Position numbers and translations under genes: made by a program. From Dioscorea cayenensis subsp. rotundata (lineage: Eukaryota > Streptophyta > Magnoliopsida > Dioscoreales > Dioscoreaceae), in contig NC_052487.1 in NCBI RefSeq assembly GCF_009730915.1, positions 9,368,649-9,432,648 of the forward strand: a DNA stretch of 64,000 bases. Reading direction: 5' to 3'. Shown piece by piece: positions 1-9,700 of the stretch. Each line of letters begins with the position of its first letter. Within the stretch, counting starts at the first letter, position 1. Under the pieces are notes generated by a model. That model saw only the letters and a program-made list of their open reading frames with translations. It was not told the DNA's origin and searched no databases.

Positions 1-1258
1 AGATACTAAGATCGCCTCAACACTTCACTCCGTTGCACGCACAACTAAGCCCCAGCGGAGGGTCATCCCTTAGACCATTCACTCTATTATGGCTGCAAAA
101 AACTCGAGGAACGGAGGTAGAATCTATCACATCGGAGGGGAAAGGGGACGCTCCTGTACCTCTCGACTCACCCTCTCAACCCTCTCCAACCTAGCTTTAT
201 CTAGCGCTCGTGGTGTGTCACTTACTCGCAAGGTTACCAACAAGAACTCTCAACCCTAGTGTCACTCTAGGGGAAATGTTCATACAATCAAGCATTCAAG
301 GTTGGAACTCACAATAAACATCAATTAATTGAAAGCATAATAAAGAGATTCAATGAAACAAATACATCCTAGGGTTCACAAATACCCAAGTACCCACTAG
401 GGGTTTAGCTCTCCATGGAGCTAAGTACAATCAAAGAAATAGAATGTAAAAGCAATGAATCCATAGAGAAACCCCCTCGATGGTCGTGTCGATGGTCTTG
501 TGGAAAGTCCTCTACTCATCGTCCAAGGATTCCTTCGTCTGGTATAGGATACGCCTCGATGGAAGCTCCCCTACTAACCTTCTTCCTAAGGCATGACGAT
601 GTCAGAGCCGTAGAACCTCTCCAAAACCTTAGCCAATACCCCTCAAAACCCTAGCCGAAGCCCTCTCTCAAGTTGGGGAAAAGATGGAGAAAAGAACGCT
701 GAAATCGGGGCTGAATCGGCTTTAAATAGGGCTGGAATCGGGTGACCACACGGGCCTGTGAATCTTTCACACGCCCATGTGGAATTTCCACACGGGCGTG
801 GATAATTTCCACGCGCCCGTGTGGGTTCTCTGATTTCCTGTTTTCTCGGCTACAGTGTTGCTACAGTGCTCTACTACAGCATCCGTTTGAATAGCTTCCC
901 GAATCCATGCTTTCATCGGGGTAACGCAAACAGACACACGTTCACGTCGTGGATCACTTGCTTCTTCAATGATAGACAAGTTGGTGGAGATGGATGTGAC
1001 AACTCGAATACGAGGAGGTTGGCACACACTCTAGCATCTCACACCCGACCTATGCCTTCGCGTTTGAACTTTAGCAAGATTTCCCCCAAAATCGGTCCAT
1101 TATGATCCACATTGGCTTCTTTCCTTCATAATCGGCCTCACAACCCTACCTGCACGAAAGTAATATAAAAACACACATATTAGTGTAAAAACCCGAGAAG
1201 AGTAATGCTCAACATAAGGAAAGAATACTTCACATTCATATCACACAAGCACTTATCA
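1..1258 (-). mobile_element. Family-1 LTR, minus orientation, cut by the left window edge
   Basis: This is an Athila-type LTR read on the minus strand. Its 5' terminus is the TGATAAGTGC end, seen on the plus strand as cacttatca ending at 1258. It aligns segment by segment with the complete LTR at 7811-9700. It carries a TATA-like TATTTAAAG (about 720-728) next to a cluster of CACACGGGCGTG-type palindromes (about 748-830). Short ORFs here are LTR shadows. Whether it is a solo LTR or part of a full element cannot be told, because the left end is outside the window. Confidence 0.8.
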
Positions 1259-1506
1259 AACAATATCTGGGTACCCCATTTTTATCGATTGCCGTACCTC
1301 CCCTTTACTTGTGCTTTCTCTCTTGTCTCTTTTACTTTTGTTTACCTTACATCTTGTTACACAACTATTATTCACTTTTCACTTAGTTAAGAAATAATTC
1401 ATGTATTTTTATTCCCTACTCCCTGTGGATACGATACCCACTTATCTGGGATTTATTACTTCGACAAACCCGTGCACTTGCGGGACATACGCAAGGGCCG
1501 TTGTCA
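1259..1506 (+). mobile_element. 3' end of a family-1 LTR, plus orientation
   Basis: About 250 bp matching the terminal part of family-1 LTRs (compare 45746-45999), ending in the canonical TTGTCA at 1501-1506. It directly abuts the minus-oriented LTR at 1258. The simplest reading is that the minus-oriented LTR inserted into this plus-oriented LTR, whose first part lies outside the window. The usual tRNA-Asp primer site does not follow; the leader module at 1505 follows instead. Confidence 0.75.
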
Positions 1507-1852
1507 ATGATCAAGTAGAAAAGTAGTCTTGTTTTATCTAAAGTGCTCCTGTGAGTGTGTGTAAATTTCCAACCTCATCCTCCACACCTTGGATTACCCC
1601 CAGGGGTCCATTCATCCCACACCTCTGATAACTTGGGTTAGAAATGCTAAAGACACCCTCAATAGTCACTTAAGAGTCCCTTAGTTCCTAAATAAAACTC
1701 TAGCTTTCATGTGACGATGGAACAGGTTCTAGGAGATTAGTAGAGATATTTCATTTATTTTATGTATATATATATTTTGTTTTGAGTCTGACTAACGTAG
1801 ACCACATAAAAAATCCTTCTAGAGAATGCATATGCTGATTAGGCACAAGAAC
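1505..1852 (+). repeat. Leader module, copy 1 of a direct repeat pair
   Basis: About 348 bp nearly identical to 10984-11328. It begins with CAATGATCAAGTAG exactly at an LTR 3' end and ends at GGCACAAGAAC after an ATGCATATG that could start an ORF. In this copy it runs into gag; in the other it stops at a junction. I recognise no primer-binding site in it. Function unknown; it may be the 5' leader of an Athila-type subfamily. Confidence 0.75.
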
Positions 1853-3393
1853 AACCCACTTTCTATTTATGCTAGACCCTCAGTTTTGGGCACACGATCG
1901 AGTATTGTGCGACCCCTGATTACAGCTCTGAACTTTGAGATGAAGCCAGCATTCATCCAAATGATTCAGCAATCAGGGCAATTCAATGGTTTGGCTGATG
2001 AGGATCCAAACAACAATATAGAGAACTTCTTGGAAGTTTGTGATATGCTGAAGATTAACGGTGTATCGGATGATACTACTAGATTGAGGGCTTTCACATT
2101 CTCTCTTAAGGGAAGAGCCAAGCAGTGGCTACATTCTTTGCCCAAGGCCTCCATCACGACTTGAAATGAGATGGTCGAAGCTTTTCTTGCTAGATACTTT
2201 CCTCCGGGGAAGTCGGCCAAGCTTAGGAATGAGATATCATCATTTGTGTAGATGGAGTTAGAGTCATTGTTTGAGACATGAGAGCGCTTCATGGATCTTT
2301 TGCGGAGATGCCCACGGCACGGATTTCCCGAATGGATGATTATTCAGACTTTCTATAATGGGTTGAATCCGAGTAGAAGGCAATTGCTAGATGTTGCCAC
2401 ATGAGGTACAATGGGGAGTAAAACTCCTGAAGAAGCCCGACAGTTAGTGGAAGACATGGCCATGAACAGTTATCAATGGAATGCGTGGTAAAGGAAAAAG
2501 GTGGCCGGGCTTCATGAAATAGATGCAGTAACTTCATTGGAAGCTCAAGTGGAATTGTTGAGTAAGAAGTTAGACCATCTAACTTCTAATAGAGTGGCGG
2601 GCGTGACTACTTGCACTGGGTGCAGTGGAGGGCATGCTTCCTCCGATTTCCCGAACTCTATTGGTGATGCATCTTCAGTGGAGAAAGTCCATTTTTTGGG
2701 TAATGCAATGAGAAACCAGGGGAATCCATATAGCAACACCTATAATCCAGGTTGAAAGAATCATCCCAATTTCTCATGTAGAAACCAAGGACCACAAAAG
2801 GCCATGGCACCAATGGCTTTCCAACAACAACAAGCCCCAAACATAAAGAACCGAGTTTCAGGCTTGGAAACCTGAATGACTTATTTAGAGAAGACTTTGA
2901 CTAGATTTGTGCAATCATCGGATACAAGGTTTCAATCAGTCGAGGCTACACTTCGCAACCACACCGCTTCTTTGCGCAATCTTGAGAATCAAGTGGGGCA
3001 AATTGTGAAGTCTATATCAGAGAGACCACAAGGAAGCTTGCCAAGTAATACCGAGACCAATCCTAGAGAGCATGTGAAGGCAATCACTTTGAGAAGTGGT
3101 CGTGAGGTTGAGGGTAAGCTTCCGAGTGAGAAGACCAATTTAGAAGCACCCGAGGTCATAGAGGTTGAGGATAGAGCAAGCAAAGAGAAAAAGGTGGCAC
3201 CTCCACCTTTCAGGCCAAGAATCCCTTATCTCTCTAGATTGAAGAATGACCAAGTGGATGAACAAAACAAGAAGTTCCTGAGTTTGTTTAAGCAACTCTA
3301 CATCAACATTCCCTTTGTTGAGGCATTATCCCAAATGCCTAAGTATGCAAAATTCTTGAAGGACTTGTTGAGGCATTGTCCCAAATGCCTAAT
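1826..3393 (+). pseudogene. Athila-type Ty3/gypsy gag remnant (element A)
   Basis: The gag polyprotein would form the retrotransposon particle. One reading frame can be followed from about 1826 to 3393. Core gag motifs are visible: NIENFLEVCDMLKINGVSDD, then the FSLKGRAKQWLHSLP block, and near the end HVKAITLRSGREVE and RPRIPYLSRLKND, the hinge before protease. Seven in-frame stops break it, at 2162, 2249, 2279, 2402, 2489, 2753 and 2873, with no frameshift. Compared with the near-intact copy at 6107-7399, most stops are C-to-T or G-to-A changes. The zinc-knuckle-like CTGCSGGHASSDF has lost its last cysteine. A short direct duplication (tgttgaggcattrtcccaa) lies at about 3319-3390. Homology ends abruptly at 3393, where minus-strand ORF3 of element B begins. 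Confidence 0.85.
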
Positions 3394-3835
3394 CGATCGT
3401 ACTCCTCTGTATCTGTGTAAACCTCATCATACAAGCCTAGATACATGGAAAACTGTGTAACACTCATACTGTAATGATGGCTGAGTGCTATGAACTGTAT
3501 AACATCGATACTGTCGAATCTCGAGTACGATCGGTCAAACTCAAATGATAAAAGTACCGCCAAAGTGAGCTGACGAATAACTGGCTTTCGAATAGACAAA
3601 AGACGCCTCCAGCTACACAAAGACAACATCTTCCCAATCTCATCTGCCATATCCTCTGCTGACTAAACTTCCCTAAGAATGCTTATGTCTGGAAATTGGG
3701 TCTAAACCAATTCTGAGCTTCGATAGCCGCTCAAAACGAGCCTGATGCTCGGGAATAACAATGTCCATGTGACTTGACTCAGGGGAATGCTCCCTCATAT
3801 GCTTGTCAATTTGCTTCTTCGACCGGGGGGCATTC
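3394..3835 (-). pseudogene. Env-like ORF3 of element B (putative plant transposon protein), N-terminal part
   Basis: Some Athila-type elements carry a third ORF after pol, often called env-like; its function is not established. Here the minus strand encodes segments such as PRSKKQIDKHMREHSPESSH and further on SMSVTQFSMYLGLYDE, the kind of sequence found at the start of these plant ORFs. A plausible splice acceptor (TTGCAG) lies just before the first ATG at 3831-3833. The frame that follows the ATG is shifted by one base relative to the conserved frame, and at least one more shift occurs before 3650. The ORF stops being recognisable at 3394, at the junction with the plus-strand gag. It is dead here. 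Assignment rests on family resemblance recalled from memory and on the parallel position in element C. Confidence 0.55.
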
Positions 3836-4111
3836 CTGCAAGATTTTAAAAGAAATTCAATCAAGAATGCTCACAAGTTAATGCTACAGAAATCCACACG
3901 GTCGTGTGGAAATTCCACATGCCCATGTGGATCCACGGGGTATGAAAAACACACAGCTGCATGCTAAAAACTCACAAATACTTTATTAAAACTACTCAAA
4001 CCTTTTCCTAAGCATGCATTCGCCTTCTAATTGTAGAAATGAAGCAAAATCCACTAGTTTTAATAAGTAAAATCAAGAACTATCAAAAAGAAAGAAGAGA
4101 GAAGGGTTTAC
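3836..4111 (-). other. Possible 276-bp intron upstream of ORF3 in element B
   Basis: On the minus strand a GTAAAC donor after CTCATGG lies at 4106-4111 and a TTGCAG acceptor at 3836-3841, a few bases before the ORF3 ATG. The stretch includes one extra palindrome copy at about 3890-3935. Element C has a candidate intron of 290 bp in the same place. Splice use is inferred only. Confidence 0.35.
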
Positions 4112-4242
4112 CCATGAGATGAAATTGAGACACCTGAAACGCACGAGAAACTCAAATAATCTACGCAAAATCAACAATAGGAGGTCGGGAGAGGGAGTAT
4201 GTGTTTTCTGGGCAGTTGAAAGTGGGAAGGCGGAGAAACTCG

Positions 4243-4800
4243 ATTAAATTTTAAAGAAAACCCGTGACTCTAGAGTTTTTGTACATCCAAACAGGCGTGC
4301 GGAAATTACCCACGCCCATGTGCCTCCACAGGAGAGAGTTACAAGGGCAGACGCACTACCTTGTGCCCTCTCGGGAAACCACTCCACTGTCTCTGAACGC
4401 AACCGCATGGGCAGAGGCACGCCCTTGTGCCCTCTCGAGAAAATATCCACGCCCGTGCGCCTGACCCAGAGGGGCAAATGCACGGCCCTATGTCTTCACT
4501 GTATGGAGGAGAAACTCTCTGTAGAGATCCACACAGGCGTGCGAAAATTACTCACGCCTGTGTGTTCGTGGGAGAGACATCCACAGGGGCGAGTCCACGC
4601 CCCTGTGTTTTCTCGGGATAAATTTGTAAGTCTCTACAGGAAAATGCACGCCCGTGCTGAAATTACCCACAGGCATGTAGACCATCACAAAGTTGTTCGC
4701 AGGGGCGAGTCCACGCCCTTGTGCCCTCTCTTGATGAGCTCTGAATGAAAACACACGCCCGTGTAGAAATTCCACACGGGCGTGTGTTTTCTCTAGACAC
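4243..4800 (-). promoter_or_regulatory. Palindrome array and TATA-like box upstream of ORF3 (element B spacer)
   Basis: Between 4280 and 4800 the motif CACGCCCGTG/CACGGGCGTG and close variants recur about ten times, often as head-to-head pairs joined by GGAAATT. The minus-strand downstream side (4243-4254) holds TTTAAAATTTAA followed by CT-rich sequence to about 4120. Family-1 LTRs place the same motif just upstream of their TATA box, so I infer an internal promoter or enhancer for ORF3. Short ORFs here follow the repeats and are not considered coding. Confidence 0.45.
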
Positions 4801-5058
4801 TTCGAAAACACTACAGGCTCTTCAGAAAATTCCTGAACATATAAATAAACTCAAAGCCTGCCTTACAAAGCAACTTTACCAGAGAAAACACTGAAAATAA
4901 GCTCAAACGACCAAAATTCTCTGCCAAAACACAATAAAGCACAAGATGACACCAAAAATCCATAAGAAAAATTATGGCAACAATATTTAACAATCAAGAC
5001 ACCAACACTCAAGCTTATTCTTGCAAACTCTAATCTAAGAACTAGGAAAACAGTAAAA

Positions 5059-5110
5059 ACTTGGGTTGCCTCCTAAGAAGCACTTGTTTAATGTCACTAA
5101 GTTTGACATA
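5059..5110 (-). other. Conserved hairpin block ending the gag-protease ORF (element B)
   Basis: The plus strand reads cttgggttgcctcctaag, an imperfect hairpin, followed by a stretch that on the minus strand encodes MSNLVTLNKCFLGG. Element C has the same block at 14374-14426 with a perfect hairpin. From memory, a GGGAGGCAACCCA block is common near the end of the long ORF in Athila-type elements. Its role is unknown. Confidence 0.6.
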
Positions 5111-5412
5111 CCTTGTCTTACCTCACGGGGGCTCATAGATGAAGGTTTTCCTCTTACCGATGACTTGAAAGCACGATGAGTAATGTCTCTTGAGGGTAGA
5201 GGGGGAGTTATCGGGCTTGGTACCACTTAACAAGGGTTCATCCACCTTGTTAGGTTCTTGTGGCATCTCCTCACCCTCTTCATCTTCTGGAGCACTTTCT
5301 TCATAATCCCAGGAGTAGATGGTACTTCTTCCTTTAGACCAAGCATTAGCACTTCTTCGTTCTCCACCTCTTGGTCTGGCAACCCCTCGTATGGGTCCGG
5401 ATTGAACATTTC
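5111..5412 (-). pseudogene. Linker between protease and hairpin block; reverse transcriptase absent
   Basis: This stretch continues the protease reading frame past in-frame stops. It encodes an acidic segment (PYEGLPDQEVENEEVL) and then a Ser/Pro-rich tail. In a full Athila-type element the reverse transcriptase, RNase H and integrase, several kilobases, would lie here. None of their motifs (FIDD, the integrase HHCC finger, DDE region) is present on either strand. It is the scar of a large internal deletion or an ancestral non-autonomous design. Confidence 0.6.
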
Positions 5413-5964
5413 CTACATATATTCATCAATTATCTCATTAGTAGTGTCAAGAAAGTAAAGAGTATCATCAAAGTCAAGAGAATGTCGCATGGCTTCAGTG
5501 AGGCGGTATGTGAGCTTATCATCTCCAACCCTCAGTATCAACTCCCCGCCGTCCATGTCGATCAATATCTTGGAAGTGTGCAAGAATGGCCTGCCAAGTA
5601 TCAAAGGAACATCCACATCCTCATCGACATCTAATACCACAAAATCTATAGGAAACATATACTTGTCAACTTTGAGAAGCACATCTTCAATGATGCCCCT
5701 CGGATGTCTCACTGTTTGGTCCACCAATTGCAATGTCATCCAAGTGGACCTAGGCTTTCCCAAGCCTAGCTTCTGAAAGAAGGAACATGGCATATGCCAT
5801 TTCTTTACCCCTGAGTTGATATTGGCCCCTGAGTTGGCCAATGCCATTTCTTTACCCAAGTTGCCAATGTTGCACGGAATGATGAAGCTCCCTAGGTCTT
5901 TCTTCTTATTGGCATATTCTTTTCCAAGACCGCCGAGCAAGATGCATCTAGAATCACGGAGCAC
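5413..5964 (-). pseudogene. Retroviral-type aspartic protease domain (element B), catalytic Asp lost
   Basis: This encodes the protease that would process the polyprotein. Recognisable motifs in order are DLGSFIIPCNIG, ALANSGANI (active-site loop), FFQKLGLGKPRST, VRHPRGIIEDVLLKVDK, FVVLDVDEDVDVPLILGRPF and ILIDMDGGELILRVGDDKL. The active-site aspartate is asparagine: codon AAC at 5833-5835 replaces the expected Asp of the DSG motif, a single G-to-A change. A small local duplication around 5775-5850 also inserts residues between the active-site loop and FFQKLG. The domain is in a different frame from gag, so at least one frameshift lies between 5964 and 6107. It cannot be a working protease. 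Confidence 0.85.
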
Positions 5965-6106
5965 TCTCCTCCAATTTCCTTTTGTTAGTCAACAAATCTT
6001 TCAAGAACTTGGCATACCTCGACATTTGCGATAATGCCTTAATAGAGCGAATGTTTATATGTAGTTTCCTAAACAAACCCAGAAACTTCTTGTACTACTC
6101 CTTCAC

Positions 6107-7399
6107 TTAGTCGTTCTTCAATCTAGAGGGATAAGGGATTCTTGCCTTGTAAGGTAGGGGTGCCACCTCCTTCTCCTTAGTTTCTCCCTTCTCGACCTCT
6201 ACGACCTCTGGTGCTTCAACATTGGTCTTCTCACTTGGAAGCCTACCTTCAACCTCATGGCCAATTCTCAAAGTGATTGCCTTCACATGCTCTCGTGGAT
6301 TGGTCTCGGTATTACTCGGCAAACTTCCTTATGGTCTTTCTGATAGAGACTTCACAATTTGTCCCCCTTGATTTTCTAGGGTGTGCAATGAAGCTGTGTG
6401 GTTGCAAACTGTAGCCTCGACCGATTGGAACCATGTATCCGATGATTGCACAAATCTAGCCAAGGCTTTCTCTAAGTCGGTCATTCGGGTTTCCAAGCCG
6501 GACACTCTATTTTCCATGTTTGGAGCTTGTTGTTGTTGGAAACCCGGTGGTGCCATGGCCTTTGGTTGTCCTTGGTTGCTCCACGAAAAGTCGGGATGAT
6601 TCTTCCAACCCTGATTGTAGGTGTTGCTATATGGATTACCTTGGTTCCTCATTGCATTACCCATAAAATCGACTTTCTCCACTGAAGATACATCACCAAC
6701 AGAGATCGAGCAATCGGAAGGAGCATGTCCTACGCCACCTCCGATGCAAGTAGTTACGACCACCACTCTATTCGAAGATAGAAGGTCTAACTTCTTACTC
6801 AATGATTCCACTTGTGCTGCCAAAGAAGTGACTGCATCTATTTCATGGAGCCTAGCCACCTTCTTCCTTTCCCACACATTCCACTGATAACTATTCATGG
6901 CCATGTCTTCTACTAACAGTCGGGCTTTTTCAGGGGTTTTACTCCCCATTGTACCTCCTGCGGTGGCATCTAATAATTGCCTTATACTCGGATTCAACCC
7001 ATTATAGAAAGTCTGAATAATCATCCATTCGGGAAATCCTTGTTGTAGGTACCTCCGCAAAAGATCCTTGAAACGCTCCCATGTCTCTAACAATGATTCC
7101 AATTTTATTTGCACAAACAACGATATCTCATTACGAAGCTTGGTCGACTTTCTCGGAGGAAAGTATCTAGCAAGAAAAGCTTCGACCAACTCATTCCAAG
7201 TCGTGATGGATGCTTTTGGCAAGGAATGAAGCCACTGCTTGGCTCTTCCCTTGAGAGAAAATGGGAAAGCCCTCAATCTAATAGCATCATCCGATACACC
7301 GTTAATCTTCAGCATATCACAAACTTCCAAGAAGTTCTCTATGTGGCTATTTGGATCCTCATTGGCCAGACCATTGAACTGCGCTGACTGCTGAATCAT
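6107..7399 (-). pseudogene. Athila-type gag (element B), nearly intact
   Basis: This is the best-preserved gag in the window: an uninterrupted frame of 356 codons (7399-6329), one stop, then the same frame on to about 6107. Order: capsid-like core (SHIENFLEVCDMLKINGVSD, SITTWNELVEAFLARYFPP, LLETWERFKDLLRR, FPEWMIIQTFYNGLNPS), a short coiled region (EIDAVTSLAAQVESLSKKLD), a degenerate zinc knuckle (CIGGGVGHAPSDC, second Cys missing), a Gln/Pro-rich stretch, a second coiled region, then HVKAITLRIGHEVEG and ARIPYPSRLKND, the hinge to protease. The stop at 6329-6331 lies in the conserved ERP-GSLPSN segment. The Met at 7399 aligns with an internal Met in element A, so the natural start is probably further upstream (to about 7490). 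Confidence 0.88.
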
Positions 7400-7786
7400 C
7401 TGGATGAATGCTGGTTTAAGCTCAAAGTTTAGAGCTGTAATCGGGGGTCTTACAATTCTAGATTGTGTCCCGAGTACTAACGGTCTGGCGTAATCAGATA
7501 ATGTTCTCTGTTATTCATTATGATCAACCATGTTGTCAGATCTTTCAACTTCCACTTCAGCTAGATTTGACGATTCTTGCACAGGTTCTTTCCCTTTTCT
7601 TCATAGTGTACGCTCGAGTTCTTGATCTCTTTCAATTAATATCGAAGGGTTCCCTCGAGTCATAACCTTGAGCTGTACCAAAAGAAGAAGAACAAATAAG
7701 AATGATGATAGAAAAAGAAGATGTGAAATACAATGAATGAACGAATGGCTAAGATAACAAAGTGCAAAGTATATCTAAACGCCTAC

Positions 7787-7804
7787 TCCCCGGCAACGGC
7801 GCCA
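7787..7804 (-). other. Primer-binding site complementary to tRNA-Asp (element B)
   Basis: The plus strand reads TCCCCGGCAACGGCGCCA, the 3' end including CCA of plant tRNA-Asp(GTC) as I know it. Read on the minus strand it is the complementary primer site, six bases inside the LTR that starts at 7811. It fixes the orientation of element B and identifies 7811-9700 as its 5' LTR. The stretch 7400-7786 is the untranslated leader. Confidence 0.9.
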
Positions 7805-7810
7805 AAAACT

Positions 7811-9700
7811 TGACAACGCCCCTTGGTTATGTCCCGCAAGTGCATGGGTTTGTCGAGAAATAAAATCCCATATGAGTGGGTATTGTATCCACAGGGAGTA
7901 GGGAGTAAAAATACTTAAATTATTTCTTAACTAAGTGAAGATGAATAATGATTGTGTTGAAAAGATGTAATGTAAACAAGAATAAAAAAAACAAGAAAGA
8001 AAAGCACAAGTAAATGAGAGATAAGGAAATCGATATAAATGGGGAACTCAGATATTGTTCTGCCTAGGACAATCGTTTCAAGTGCAAAACCGACTATTAT
8101 GCCTCCCAACTAATGCATTAATTAGTTGTGGAAATCCTTAAATACACTTTTGAAAATCTAAGGTCAACCATGACTAACTCTATACCATGTCCCGGAAGAG
8201 AAATCGAACAATCTCAACACCTCGCACTCAGATAGAATCGCATGGAGTTCTAGGTATTCCAAGTGATAAACCCTATTCCTAGAAATAGACCGAAACCTTT
8301 GGTCCAAGTGACAGGTCCCTAATCACAATTAAGCCCTAGATGCTAAAATCACTTCAACACTTCACTCCGTTGCCTTTACAACTAAGCCCCAGCGCAAGGT
8401 CATCCCTTGGCCCATTCACTCTACTATGACCGCAAAGAGATCAAGGAAATGGTGGTAGGATAAATCACACCGGAGGGGAAAAGGGACGCTCTGCTACCTC
8501 TCGACTCACCCTCTCGATCCTCTCTAAACTAGCTTTGTCTAATCCTCGTGGTGTGTCACTCACTCACAAGGGTTACCAATATGAACTCTCAACCCTAGTG
8601 TCACTTTAAGAGAGGATTCAATCAATCAAGCATTCAAGATTGGAACTCAAATAAAATATCAATTAATGAAAGCATAATAGAAGGTTTAATGAAACAAATA
8701 CATCCTAGGGTTCACAAATCCAAGTACCCACTAGGGGGTTTAGCTCTCCATGGAGCTAGTTAGAATCAACAATGAAATCGAATGTAAAAACAAGTAATCC
8801 ATAGAAAACCCCCTCGATAGTCATGATGATGGACTTGTGGAGAAGCCTCGTCTCCTCCAAAGGTCCCCTTGTCTGACCTAGGACACACCTCGCCGGATCG
8901 GTGCCGACGAAAACTCTCCCAATAACTTTTTCCAAGAGGAGCGCGATGTCGAAGCCGAAAAAACCTCTCCAAAAACCCTACCAATACCTCTTAAAACCCT
9001 AGCCGCAACCCCCTCTTAAGTTTGGGAAAGAATGGAGAAAAGAATGCTGAAATCGGGGCTGAATCGCGGCTTAAGTAGGGCTAGAATCGGGCATCCACAC
9101 ACCCCTATGGATTTGCCCCACGGGCCTGTGGAATTTTGGCACGGGCGTGGATAATTTCCACAAGCCTGTGTGGATTCTCTGGAATTTTCTTTTTTAGCCA
9201 GCTGTGAACAGTACCTGCTACAATTAGTTTCTACAGTGTTTGCTGCAGTACCCAGTAACAGTACCGGCTCGAAACACTCCCGAATCCATGTTTTCATCGA
9301 GGTAACGTCAACGGGCACACGTTCACGTCGTAGATCGCTTTGCTTTTCTCAATAACCGGCCTCATTAGTGAAGATCTTGCTATTAATGTACAAGCCTGGA
9401 TACTTGAATGTGACTGCCTTTGTGCCCCTCTAAGCCATTGTACTAGCTTGAATACACGGAGGTTGGCATACATTCTCTCATCTTGAACCCGACTTATGTC
9501 TCGTGTTTGACTCTTCTCCAGATTTCCTCCAAATAGTGCATTCACGATCTACATTGGCTTCTTTCTATAACATTCGGCTTCACAACCCTATATGCATGAA
9601 AGTCTAACAAATCCATAAGTATTAGCACTAAAACCTGATAAAAGTAATGCTCAGCATAAGGAAAGAATACTTCACATTCTTATCACACAAGCTCTTATCA
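7811..9700 (-). mobile_element. Complete family-1 LTR, 5' LTR of element B (1890 bp)
   Basis: It is bounded by TGACAACGCC (7811) and gctcttatca (9700), that is TG...CA in both readings. On the minus strand the order is TGATAAG terminus, upstream region with CTACAGT/ACAGTA repeats (about 9205-9270), CACGGGCGTG palindromes (about 9095-9175), a degenerate TATA position (about 9070-9078), then the transcribed part. A minus ORF near 8766-8984 resembles ORFs in other LTR copies; see findings. Confidence 0.9.

Larger units (their letters stand above)
3394..9700 (-). mobile_element. Element B: Athila-type retrotransposon lacking RT and integrase, 3'-truncated
   Basis: Reading right to left: 5' LTR (7811-9700), tRNA-Asp primer site, leader, gag, protease, short linker, conserved hairpin block, palindrome-rich spacer, and an env-like ORF3 cut at 3394. 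No reverse transcriptase, RNase H or integrase motif exists between protease and hairpin block; only about 300 bp separates them. No 3' LTR is attached. The right flank begins ATTTT at 9701, a candidate 5-bp target duplication whose partner is not visible. Element B interrupts a second-family LTR that continues at 9701. It is non-autonomous and would need pol from another element. Confidence 0.75.

Noticed and set aside
415..1105. ORFs of 79-94 codons on both strands
   Set aside because: They lie in a decayed LTR and are not open in the better LTR copies.
4264..4811. Several overlapping ORFs of 64-142 codons rich in Arg, His and Cys on both strands
   Set aside because: They translate the CACGCCCGTG palindrome array and lie in all frames; no conserved protein.
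7787..7804. Perfect match to the end of tRNA-Asp, as if a tRNA gene
   Set aside because: Only the 3' 18 bases match, and they sit six bases inside an LTR. It is the primer-binding site; no cloverleaf surrounds it.
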